Positions 24,223 through 31,498 of a DNA stretch of 35,156 nt are shown here, in pieces. Position 1 is the stretch's first letter, and each line of letters opens with the position of its first letter. The position numbers were made by a program, and so were the translations under genes. The DNA is from an uncultured Bacteroidales bacterium (GTDB lineage: Bacteria; Bacteroidota; Bacteroidia; Bacteroidales; UBA932), in NCBI GenBank assembly GCA_944325505.1, contig CALVAJ010000027.1, positions 1 through 35,156 of the forward strand. Reading direction: 5' to 3'. The notes below the pieces were generated by a model. The model saw only the letters and a program-made list of their open reading frames with translations, was not told the DNA's origin and ran no database searches.

Positions 24223-24257
24223 TTCCATTTTCTTCCACTCTTTTCCAAAATTTTCCA
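24223..24257 (-). promoter_or_regulatory. MraZ operator: four TGGAA boxes at 10-bp spacing
   Basis: Read on the minus strand, TGGAA occurs at 24257-24253, 24247-24243, 24237-24233 and 24227-24223, each exactly 10 bp apart and so on one face of the helix. This is the arrangement of known MraZ sites (E. coli TGGGA with 5-base gaps). The array covers the -33 region of the mraZ promoter, the place for a repressor. Confidence 0.75.
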
Positions 24258-24345
24258 CAAAGTTGTAAACAGTTGCAGTTCATGTGATTTTAGCCTGCCC
24301 TTTTAAAAAAATGCATAAAATTTCCGGAGGCCATGCAAAAAGAAT

Positions 24346-24353
24346 TAAATTTG
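24346..24353 (+). promoter_or_regulatory. Promoter -7 box of the deoxynucleoside kinase gene
   Basis: TAAATTTG fits TAnnTTTG and lies 28 bases before the start at 24382. No clear -33 box. The promoter diverges from that of mraZ. Confidence 0.6.
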
Positions 24354-24381
24354 TCTCCGTTAAAGCAAAAATTCTTCGGTC

Positions 24382-25005
24382 ATGCATATCGCCATAGCAG
24401 GTAATATCGGCAGCGGAAAGACTACTCTGACCAAGATGCTGGCTGCCCGTTATAATTGGACTCCGAGATTCGAATCGGTTGATTATAATCCATATCTGGC
24501 TGATTTCTATGAAGATATGGAACGATGGTCGTTCAACCTCCAGATTTATTTTCTGAACAGGAGATTCAAGGATGTCGTCGAGATATCGCAGCGCAAGGAT
24601 GTCGTTATTCAGGACAGGACCATCTATGAGGATGCGCGCATCTTCGCCCCCAACCTTCATGCCATGGGGCTCATGAGTACAAGGGACTTCGAGAATTACT
24701 CGGACCTTTTCGACCTGATGATGTCTCTTGTCAATCCTCCGGACCTGCTCATCTATCTCAGGTCTTCAATCCCCAATCTGATCGCCCAGATACAGAAACG
24801 CGGACGCGAGTATGAGAAAAGCATCCGCATCGATTATATTACAGGCCTTAACGAGCGCTATGAAAGCTGGATTTCATCTTACCGGCACAGGCTTCTCGTC
24901 ATTGATGTAGACAGGATCAAGTTCGAGAACAGGCCGGAGGATTTCCAGCAGATTACAGACAAGATAGACGCCGAGCTGTTCGGCCTTTTCTCCGACAGCA
25001 AGTAG
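24382..25005 (+). CDS. Deoxynucleoside kinase (deoxyadenosine/deoxyguanosine kinase type)
   Basis: A salvage enzyme that phosphorylates deoxynucleosides with ATP. The 207-residue protein begins MHIAIAGNIGSGKTTLTKML, with the Walker A loop GNIGSGKTT at 7-15. FESVDYNPYLADFYED supplies the catalytic acid region, and VVIQDRTIYEDARIF holds the DR[ST] motif that contacts the nucleoside 5'-OH and phosphate. RGREYEKSI near residue 140 is the arginine-rich lid. These fit the dNK family of Bacteroidota; which base is preferred cannot be told. It is not linked in function to the mraZ operon opposite. Confidence 0.93.
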   Translation: MHIAIAGNIGSGKTTLTKMLAARYNWTPRFESVDYNPYLADFYEDMERWSFNLQIYFLNRRFKDVVEISQRKDVVIQDRTIYEDARIFAPNLHAMGLMSTRDFENYSDLFDLMMSLVNPPDLLIYLRSSIPNLIAQIQKRGREYEKSIRIDYITGLNERYESWISSYRHRLLVIDVDRIKFENRPEDFQQITDKIDAELFGLFSDSK

Positions 25006-25017
25006 GCAGGCGGTACC

Positions 25018-25041
25018 GGTCTGGCTTCGCTTGAAATGACA
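25018..25041. repeat. Short sequence sharing ATTTCAAGCG with the 33.6-kb palindrome
   Basis: Minus strand TGTCATTTCAAGCGAAGCCA, placed directly after the deoxynucleoside kinase stop. The 10-mer ATTTCAAGCG also lies in the loop at 33585-33594. It resembles a TGTCATTTCGAGCGAAGC-type intergenic repeat that I recall from Bacteroidota genomes, in worn form. Confidence 0.25.
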
Positions 25042-25078
25042 GGCAGATTATAAATACTAATAACTAATACTATTGTTT

Positions 25079-25858
25079 ATGAAGAAGTTTTTTATGCTTA
25101 TCCTGCTTGCCTGCGTGGCGCTGGATCTTTTCGGATGGGGCCGTTTGGGTCATGATGCCATAGCCTACATCGCTGAGTGCAACCTGACTCCCAAGGCGAA
25201 GAAGATTATTTCGGAGTATCTTGACGGCAAGTCAATTGTCTATTATTCTTCCTGGATGGACGATGTGCGCAGGACTCCGGAGTACAAGTTTTCTACCAGC
25301 TGGCATGTGGCGTATGTCGACGGGCAAGGCGAGCCCTGCCTGGGGAAAAATTTCCCTGAGGGCAAATACAAAGGGGACGCCCTTCTTGAAATACTCCGTC
25401 TTACAGACAAGCTCGGGAACTACCGTGAACTGAGCGATTCTACTGTAGCTGTAGGCATAAAGATGCTTGTACATCTGGTCGGTGACATGCACTGTCCGGG
25501 CCATGTATATTATCCCGGACAGAGCAATTCTTTCAAGGTCAGATTCGGCGGACGCGAGGTCTCTTACCATTCCGTATGGGATGACGGCTTTATCGGCAGT
25601 ATACACAAATGGAGCTATATGGAATATAACCATCAGTTGGGGAATCTGGACAGAAAGGAAGCCGCGGCTATTGTGGCCGGAACCCCGGTGGACTGGGAGC
25701 GTGAGAATGCCCGTAACTGTAAGGTCATATATGACTGGGCGGCTCCGGGAGCCGTGCTCGGCGACGATTTCAAGCTTGCAGCGTGGTCTCTTGCGGATTC
25801 TCAGATCCAGAAGGCCGGATACAGGCTTGCAAGTGTGCTGAACGCTATTTTCAAATAA
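25079..25858 (+). CDS. Secreted S1/P1-type zinc nuclease
   Basis: A single-strand-specific nuclease of the S1/P1 family, which cuts RNA and DNA and removes 3' phosphates using three zinc ions. The start at 25079 gives a signal peptide (about residues 1-19), after which the mature protein would begin with Trp20. All nine zinc ligands of nuclease P1 can be placed with the right spacing: W20, H25, D61, H76, H132, D136, H142, H164 and D168. The N-terminal Trp as a ligand supports cleavage before W20. The protein (259 residues) is likely periplasmic, where it could recycle nucleic acids; the kinase gene just upstream would fit a nucleoside salvage theme, though that is inference. Confidence 0.93.
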   Translation: MKKFFMLILLACVALDLFGWGRLGHDAIAYIAECNLTPKAKKIISEYLDGKSIVYYSSWMDDVRRTPEYKFSTSWHVAYVDGQGEPCLGKNFPEGKYKGDALLEILRLTDKLGNYRELSDSTVAVGIKMLVHLVGDMHCPGHVYYPGQSNSFKVRFGGREVSYHSVWDDGFIGSIHKWSYMEYNHQLGNLDRKEAAAIVAGTPVDWERENARNCKVIYDWAAPGAVLGDDFKLAAWSLADSQIQKAGYRLASVLNAIFK

Positions 25859-25880
25859 TGCCTGAAACATTTAAAACCGC

Positions 25881-27797
25881 ATGATTATGATGACACCGAG
25901 ACTGACAATCATACAGTTCGTAGACAAGTACGTGGACAAATTCTCTTCCAATGTATTCCTTTGGGAGAAAAAAGGTAAGGAATGGACCAGAACCACTTTC
26001 CTGCAGACGCGGGAGGAAGGAAAACGCATCGGGGCCGGACTGATGGCTCTCGGACTGCAGAAAGGAGAGAAGGTTTCCCTGCTTTCCGAAGGACGCAATC
26101 TTTGGGTGACCGGAGAGCTCGGCATCCTCTATGCCGGAGCGGTCAATGTCCCTCTGTCGGTCAAGCTGGAAGAGAGTAACGACCTGGTATTCAGGATAAG
26201 GCATTCTGATTCCAAGTATGTGATGGTTTCCGCCCAGCAGCTTCCGAAGATCAGGAAAATACTTCCCGAACTTCCTTTGGTGGAGAAAGTGATTGTCCTT
26301 GATGAACTACCTGAGTATCAAGAGAAAGAGATTCCGATATCGGAAATAATGGAAATGGGGGACAGGTTCCTGTCGGAGAACGGTGAAATGTTCCGTCAGA
26401 GGTATGAGTCAGTGGGACCGGATGACTATGCGACCATCAGCTATACTTCCGGCACGACTGCCGATCCGAAAGGCATCCTCCTGACTCACAGGAACTATAC
26501 GGCCAATGTGGAGCAGGCGCAGTCTGTAATCGGCGTGACTCCGCAGGACAGGATGCTCATCATTCTGCCTCTCGACCATTGTTTCGCCCATGTCGCTGGA
26601 TTCTATACCATGATGTCATACGGAGCTTCGATAGGTACGGTTCCGGCCGGACGCACTCCGATGGAGGCTTTGAGGAACATCCCGATGAGTATCCAGGAAC
26701 TGAAGCCTACCGTAATGCTGAGCGTGCCGGCTCTCGCAAAGAATTTCAAGAAGAACATCGAGGCCGGGGTTAAGGCCAAAGGCCCTAAAGTGGAGAGGCT
26801 GTATCATACGGCTCTGAAGATGGCGATAGAGTATAATAAGGAAGGGTACAATAAGGGAGGCCTTTCCCAGGCATGGAAGAAGCCTTTGCTGGCCCTGTTT
26901 GACAAGCTGATTTTCAAGAATGTGCGCCAGGCCCTCGGAGGACAGATGAAGTTCTTTGTGGGCGGCGGTGCCCTGCTCGACATAGACCTGCAGAGGTATT
27001 ATTATGCTATCGGTATCCCTATGTATCAGGGCTACGGGCTGTCGGAGGCTACTCCTATCATTTCCGCGAATGCTCCGGCCAGGCATATCCTGGGATCGTC
27101 CGGCTGTGTCGTGAAGCCTATGGACATAAAGATCTGCGATGCTGACGGCAATGAGCTGCCTTACGGGGAAAAGGGGGAAATCGTCATCAGAGGCGAGAAC
27201 GTGATGGCCGGCTACTGGAAAAACCCGAAAGCCACGGCAGAGACAGTCGTTGACGGGTGGCTGCATACAGGTGACATGGGATATATGAGGGACAAGGACT
27301 TCCTTTATGTGGTGGGAAGATTCAAATCCCTTCTTATCAGTGCCGATGGAGAAAAATACAGTCCTGAAGGAATCGAGGAGTCTCTGGTCGAAAACTCAAA
27401 ATACATAGACCAGGTGGTGCTTCACAACAGCCAGGATCCGTACACGATAGCCCTTCTGGTGCCGAATAAGGACGCTCTCAAGGCTTATGTCAAAGAGGTG
27501 TCCCCAGGAACTGCCCCTGATTCAGATGAAGCCCGGAAAATGATGCTTGAAAAAATCCAGGATGAAGTCAATTCATACCGGAAAGGAGGAAAGAACTACG
27601 GGGCGTTCCCTGAAAGATGGCTTCCGGCTGCAGTCTGCGTGCTTCCTGAACCTTTCACCGAGCAGAACCACATGGTGAACAGCACCATGAAGATTGTCCG
27701 CGGAAAGGTGGAGCAGGCATATCAGGACCGCATGGCGTACGCCTATACACCTGAAGGCAAGAATATCGTCAATGCAATGAATCTCAGTTCGCTATAA
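25881..27797 (+). CDS. Long-chain acyl-CoA ligase (AMP-forming)
   Basis: An ANL-superfamily enzyme that activates fatty acids to acyl-AMP and then acyl-CoA. The 638-residue protein has the P-loop YTSGTTADPKG at 188-198, the aromatic/adenine motif GYGLSEATP near 385, the hinge region GWLHTGDMGYMRDKDFLYVVGR near 470-490, and a C-terminal Lys in NSTMKIVRGKV that fits the catalytic position. Length and motifs fit the FadD/long-chain group better than acetyl-CoA synthetase. Alternative ATGs at 25887 and 25890 exist. It stands 22 bases after the nuclease gene. Its stop codon TAA is followed at once, in the same frame, by the AraC-type ORF. Confidence 0.93.
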   Translation: MIMMTPRLTIIQFVDKYVDKFSSNVFLWEKKGKEWTRTTFLQTREEGKRIGAGLMALGLQKGEKVSLLSEGRNLWVTGELGILYAGAVNVPLSVKLEESNDLVFRIRHSDSKYVMVSAQQLPKIRKILPELPLVEKVIVLDELPEYQEKEIPISEIMEMGDRFLSENGEMFRQRYESVGPDDYATISYTSGTTADPKGILLTHRNYTANVEQAQSVIGVTPQDRMLIILPLDHCFAHVAGFYTMMSYGASIGTVPAGRTPMEALRNIPMSIQELKPTVMLSVPALAKNFKKNIEAGVKAKGPKVERLYHTALKMAIEYNKEGYNKGGLSQAWKKPLLALFDKLIFKNVRQALGGQMKFFVGGGALLDIDLQRYYYAIGIPMYQGYGLSEATPIISANAPARHILGSSGCVVKPMDIKICDADGNELPYGEKGEIVIRGENVMAGYWKNPKATAETVVDGWLHTGDMGYMRDKDFLYVVGRFKSLLISADGEKYSPEGIEESLVENSKYIDQVVLHNSQDPYTIALLVPNKDALKAYVKEVSPGTAPDSDEARKMMLEKIQDEVNSYRKGGKNYGAFPERWLPAAVCVLPEPFTEQNHMVNSTMKIVRGKVEQAYQDRMAYAYTPEGKNIVNAMNLSSL

Positions 27798-28601
27798 TTG
27801 TTTCACAATCCTCATACCGCTGTATCCCGGCCTTTTGTCATCAGAAGGCTGGATACGGACGGATATAAACTGAACCGGCAGATTCCGGCTTCGGCGTTCC
27901 TGACTGATAGTTTCCTTTACCTGACAGAAGGTGAGGTGCTTACAGATGTGGGGACTGAACCTTTCCTTGTGGGAGAAGGCAAATTCCTGTTTATTCCGGA
28001 AGGGATTCCGTTTTCCATAAAATATTATAACGGGAGCAAAGGCTATATGGGCGCTTTCTCCCGTTCTTTTCTCAAAAGTCCCATTCTCGGTATCCTGTAC
28101 TGCCGCACGCCGCTGCTGGTGGATATTCCGGAAGAGGAAAGCGGGTTTGTGGCGTCTCTGGCGGAGAAGCTTTTCCGCGAGCAGCAGAACGGTAACCTGT
28201 CCGGAGAATTGCTGTCGGGCACTCTGGACCTTTTCCTGAGGCAGATAGCCTCTCTTGCGGAAGACAGCCGGGGTCGTGTGCAGAATGATCTGTGCAGCAG
28301 GTTTCTCGATATGGTATTTGACAGGGATGCGGTAGTGACGGGAGTATCGGCTTATGCCGTAAAACTGGGTGTTTCCCCGAACCACCTTAACCGGGTGGTG
28401 AAGAACGGGACAGGACGCAGCGCCGGAAAGTGGATTGACATATCCAGGGTCACTCTGTCCAAACAGCTTCTCCGTCAGAGCGGTATGCCGGTAATCGACA
28501 TAGCTTCCCGCTGCGGTTTTGATGACCAGTCATATTTTTCCCGTTTTTTCAAGAAGTGCACCGGCATGACCCCTTCGGAATTCCGTTCTTCACAGGAATG
28601 A
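27798..28601 (+). CDS. AraC family transcriptional regulator
   Basis: A 267-codon ORF with a cupin-like sensor domain in the first half (EGEVLTDVG...EGKFLFIPEGIPFSIKYY) and an AraC/XylS DNA-binding domain with two helix-turn-helix motifs in the last 100 residues (VSAYAVKLGVSPNHLNRVVK and IDIASRCGFDDQSYFSRFFK, ending GMTPSEFRSSQE). The only start codon that keeps the sensor domain is the TTG at 27798, directly after the stop of the acyl-CoA ligase gene and in the same frame; the first in-frame ATG (28048) would remove about 83 residues. It is probably translated by coupling. It may control the TonB receptor gene downstream. Confidence 0.85.
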   Translation: MFHNPHTAVSRPFVIRRLDTDGYKLNRQIPASAFLTDSFLYLTEGEVLTDVGTEPFLVGEGKFLFIPEGIPFSIKYYNGSKGYMGAFSRSFLKSPILGILYCRTPLLVDIPEEESGFVASLAEKLFREQQNGNLSGELLSGTLDLFLRQIASLAEDSRGRVQNDLCSRFLDMVFDRDAVVTGVSAYAVKLGVSPNHLNRVVKNGTGRSAGKWIDISRVTLSKQLLRQSGMPVIDIASRCGFDDQSYFSRFFKKCTGMTPSEFRSSQE

Positions 28602-28614
28602 CAGGAGGATTCTG

Positions 28615-28917
28615 TCAGTCATGCTCTTGTGCCCGGATGATTTCCCAATATCCGCCTTTGTCGGGACCGGTTCTTTTGATGAGATTCCTTTCCTGGAGCT
28701 TGTTGAGGTCGCGCTGGACTGTCCTTGCGGTTGTGCGGCACATATCTGCAAGTTGTACGGCGGAGATGTTTCTGTCATTCCGTATGGCGTTTAATATGGT
28801 TTTCATCCTTGGCGGGAGTTTTTCTACGACATTTTCTACGACATTTTCTACGACATCCTTTTCCAGCATTAATGTGACTAAAGCGTAATCCCTTTCATTT
28901 CTTATGGTTACATCCAT
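28615..28917 (-). CDS. Small winged-helix protein like the C-terminus of AlbA_4/RecG-like proteins
   Basis: A 100-residue product with a VVEN repeat (residues 22-33) followed by a winged helix-turn-helix (PPRMKTILNAIRNDRNISAVQLADMCRTTARTVQRDLNKLQERNLIKRTGPDKGGYWEI). This pairing, an ENVVEN linker and a wHTH ending DKGGYW, is the usual C-terminal end of larger Bacteroidota proteins that have an AlbA_4 (divergent AAA-4) DNA-binding domain and are often called RecG-like. The large N-terminal domain is missing here, so this is either a free-standing regulator or a remnant. The frame stays open without an ATG upstream to about 29016. It converges on the AraC gene with 13 bases between stops. Confidence 0.6.
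   Translation of the reverse strand: MDVTIRNERDYALVTLMLEKDVVENVVENVVEKLPPRMKTILNAIRNDRNISAVQLADMCRTTARTVQRDLNKLQERNLIKRTGPDKGGYWEIIRAQEHD
28820..28855. repeat. Three tandem 12-bp repeats coding VVEN
   Basis: TTTTCTACGACA occurs three times without spacers (plus-strand reading). In the minus-strand gene it encodes VVEN-type units. The exact identity at DNA level suggests recent copy-number change by slippage. Confidence 0.85.
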
Positions 28918-28984
28918 TCCTGTAAGCTGTTTCCTAATGAAGGTTTTGGTTCTGGCAGGGAGCTGCCTGTCTTTGGTATAAAAA

Positions 28985-29013
28985 ATCCTAAATGCGAAAC
29001 TTTTTATCCTAAA
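28985..29013 (+). promoter_or_regulatory. Direct repeats ATCCTAAA 21 bp apart, possible AraC-type operator
   Basis: ATCCTAAA occurs at 28985-28992 and again at 29006-29013, a 21-bp step of two helical turns, as in binding sites of AraC-family activators. The downstream half-site covers the -33 position of the TonB receptor promoter, which has no TTTG of its own. An inverted TAGGA lies at 29023-29027. Confidence 0.4.
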
Positions 29014-29032
29014 ATTTCATAGTAGGAAACGG

Positions 29033-29040
29033 TAATTTTG
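29033..29040 (+). promoter_or_regulatory. TonB receptor promoter, -7 box
   Basis: TAATTTTG fits TAnnTTTG and lies 27 bases before the ATG at 29068. The expected -33 TTTG is absent, which suggests dependence on an activator. Confidence 0.6.
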
Positions 29041-29067
29041 CAGCCTTGATTTTGAAAAGGACAGAAA

Positions 29068-31455
29068 ATGCTGTTTGTTTTTATATTTTCCATGTTGCTT
29101 TCCGTTTCCGGCGGGACTACTATGCCGGGATGGGGTATTCCCGGTAACCCTGGACAGGAACGAGCTGAAGTTGAGACACCGGAATTCGTGCAGGAGACCG
29201 TGCTGTCGGATACTCTTTCCCGTTCCGTGCTTGTGACCTCCTTCAAACAGGTGCAGCCTCTGGAGAAACTGGCTTCCCCGGTGACTGTGGTATTCCTTAA
29301 GGATATGGAAAATAGAGGGTTGAAAAATCCTAAAGACTTCTCGTCCATCATACCGAATCTGCATATTCCGGATTATGGCTCGGCCATGACATCGACGATT
29401 TACCTGCGCGGATTCGGTTCCAGGATAGACAATCCGGTGATAGGTCTGTACATAGACGATGTGCCGGTTCTGAACAAGAACAGCTATGACCTGGACATGT
29501 ATGATGTCCGCAGGGCGGATTTCCTGAGCGGGCCTCAGGGAACGGTCTACGGCAGGAATGCCATGTGCGGAGTCCTGTCTCTCACCACGTTGTCTCCTAT
29601 GGCTTATCAGGGAATACGTGCAGGGGTAGAATACGGCTCCGCCAATACGGTCTCGGCCAGGGCAGGGTATTATCACAGGACCGAAAAGGGGACAGGTATC
29701 GGACTTTCCCTTAATTACCGTCATTCCGACGGGTTCTATACAAATTCATACACTGGAGAGAAATGCGATCCGTACGATGCCCTTTCCCTGCGGTTCCGGG
29801 CCGGAAGGGACTTCATCTCCGGTTTCAGTATAGAGAACATCCTGTGGGCATCCGCCCTTGACCAGGGCGGTTATCCGTACCGGCTGTACGATGACCAGAG
29901 CGGCAGCCTTGCTCCTGTCAGCTATAATGACGGAAGTTCCTACCGCAGGCTCAATATTACGGAAGCATTGAAAATGAAATACCGCACTGATGATTTTTCG
30001 TTGAGTTCCGTGACCAGCTGGCAGTTCCTCCTGGACAGGATGGATCTTGACCAGGATTTCACGCCCGCATCGATGTTTACCATGACCCAGAGGCAGAAGG
30101 AGCATGCCGTAACCCAGGAAATCATATTGAAGCCGCAAGGTTCATGGCATACGGACTGGTGGACGTGGCAGACGGGGCTTTACGGCTTCTATAAACACAA
30201 CGGCATGTCAGCTCCTGTTACCATGAAACAGGACGGGATCGACGAGCTGATCCTCGGCAACGAAGCCATCCCCGACATGGTGCGCCGCATGCTTTCGTTC
30301 AGGGAGACAGAGTTTCCCATAGAGAGCGATTTCATCATGCAGACATACGGGGCTGCCATATACCATGAGTCTTACTTCACTGCCGGACGATGGAACTTCA
30401 TAGCAGGTATCAGGCTTGATTATGAAGGGAATGCCATGCGTTACGACAGCAGGGCTACAGTCCATTACAGATTCGCTCCGATGATCCCTGATTTCAGGGA
30501 AGTGGGCACTGTATTCAAAGGCAAGACGGAAAACACCTATCTGGAGGCTCTCCCGAAAGTGTCCGTCCTGTACGATTTCGGGGATTTCGGAGGAAAAGGG
30601 GCGTTGAAACTATATGCCACTTTTTCCAAAGGCTACAAGTCCGGAGGGTTCAATACCCAGATTTTCTCGGACATCCTCCAGAATATGATGATAAACAACC
30701 TTATGTCAGATGCCATGGGAGCCCTGAATCCAGGCGGCGGGGGCATGCCTGGGGCGGGAACATCCGGGACGGACGGAAACTTTGACGGCGGCACGTCTGC
30801 CGATGACACTTCATACCTTCCGGAAACCAGCTTCAATTACGAACTCGGAGGAAATTTCAGCTTCGACCTTCCCGGTGAGAATCACCGGATTGCAGGTGCG
30901 GCGTCATTATTCTATATCGACTGCAGAAACCAGCAGATAACCGTCTTCCCGGAGGGCAAAGGCACAGGCAGGATGATGGCCAATGCGGGGCATTCGGGCA
31001 GCGCCGGTGTCGAAGCGCAGCTTTCATATAAGATAAAAGGCTTTTCCGCTTCGGCCTCCTACGGCTATACGGACGCAAGATTCATAACATACAATGACGG
31101 CCAGTCCGACTACAGCGGAAACCATATCCCGTATTCTCCTTCCAATACATTCAATCTCAGGGCCGGCTACAGATTCGGTCTTGGATCTGATATCGTCCGG
31201 GGCCTTTCCGTCTCGGCCGACCTTTCCGGAACGGGAAAGATATGGTGGGATGAGGCCAATACGCTGTCCCAGCCGTTCTATACCGTTCTGGGAGCGGACA
31301 TCCGGCTGGAATTCAAATGGTTTGACCTGTTCTTAAGAGGAGATAATCTTACGGATGCCGATTACAACGTGTTTTACTTCAAATCCGTCGGAAACTCTTT
31401 CTTCCAAAGCGGAAAGCCTGCCAGATTTACACTCGGGGTGTCTTTGGGGATATGA
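29068..31455 (+). CDS. TonB-dependent outer membrane receptor
   Basis: A 22-strand-barrel importer type protein that takes up a ligand using TonB energy. The 795-residue product has a signal peptide (about 1-20), a plug domain (about 65-180: PVTVVFLKDMENRGLKNPKDF, YLRGFGSRIDNPVIGLYIDD, SGPQGTVYGRNAMCG) and a beta-barrel that ends ARFTLGVSLGI. It lacks the carboxypeptidase-like N-terminal extension of SusC proteins and no susD gene follows, so a siderophore, metal or vitamin receptor is more likely than a glycan one. A loop rich in Met, Gly and Ser lies near residues 550-585, probably on the cell surface. The AraC regulator upstream fits the common pairing of such receptors with ligand-sensing activators. 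Confidence 0.93.
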   Translation: MLFVFIFSMLLSVSGGTTMPGWGIPGNPGQERAEVETPEFVQETVLSDTLSRSVLVTSFKQVQPLEKLASPVTVVFLKDMENRGLKNPKDFSSIIPNLHIPDYGSAMTSTIYLRGFGSRIDNPVIGLYIDDVPVLNKNSYDLDMYDVRRADFLSGPQGTVYGRNAMCGVLSLTTLSPMAYQGIRAGVEYGSANTVSARAGYYHRTEKGTGIGLSLNYRHSDGFYTNSYTGEKCDPYDALSLRFRAGRDFISGFSIENILWASALDQGGYPYRLYDDQSGSLAPVSYNDGSSYRRLNITEALKMKYRTDDFSLSSVTSWQFLLDRMDLDQDFTPASMFTMTQRQKEHAVTQEIILKPQGSWHTDWWTWQTGLYGFYKHNGMSAPVTMKQDGIDELILGNEAIPDMVRRMLSFRETEFPIESDFIMQTYGAAIYHESYFTAGRWNFIAGIRLDYEGNAMRYDSRATVHYRFAPMIPDFREVGTVFKGKTENTYLEALPKVSVLYDFGDFGGKGALKLYATFSKGYKSGGFNTQIFSDILQNMMINNLMSDAMGALNPGGGGMPGAGTSGTDGNFDGGTSADDTSYLPETSFNYELGGNFSFDLPGENHRIAGAASLFYIDCRNQQITVFPEGKGTGRMMANAGHSGSAGVEAQLSYKIKGFSASASYGYTDARFITYNDGQSDYSGNHIPYSPSNTFNLRAGYRFGLGSDIVRGLSVSADLSGTGKIWWDEANTLSQPFYTVLGADIRLEFKWFDLFLRGDNLTDADYNVFYFKSVGNSFFQSGKPARFTLGVSLGI

Positions 31456-31473
31456 TAAAATGCCGTATCTTTG
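31443..31473 (+). promoter_or_regulatory. Promoter of the DUF1680 lipoprotein gene
   Basis: TTTG (31443-31446), 19 bases, TATCTTTG (31466-31473), a full match to the Bacteroidota consensus. The -33 box lies inside the last codons of the TonB receptor gene, so the lipoprotein gene is transcribed on its own. Confidence 0.85.
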
Positions 31474-31498
31474 TTTATAAAGACATAAATACAATATC

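Noticed and set aside
25881-28601. Acyl-CoA ligase and AraC regulator as one fused gene
   Set aside because: A TAA stop separates them, the ligase has its normal C-terminus, and no fusion of this kind is known to me.
28820-28855. Three tandem repeats as a CRISPR array
   Set aside because: Units are 12 bp with no spacers and lie inside a coding frame; no cas genes are present in the window.
28918-29016. N-terminal extension of the small winged-helix gene into the open frame upstream
   Set aside because: No start codon and no recognisable motif; the region also carries the receptor promoter.
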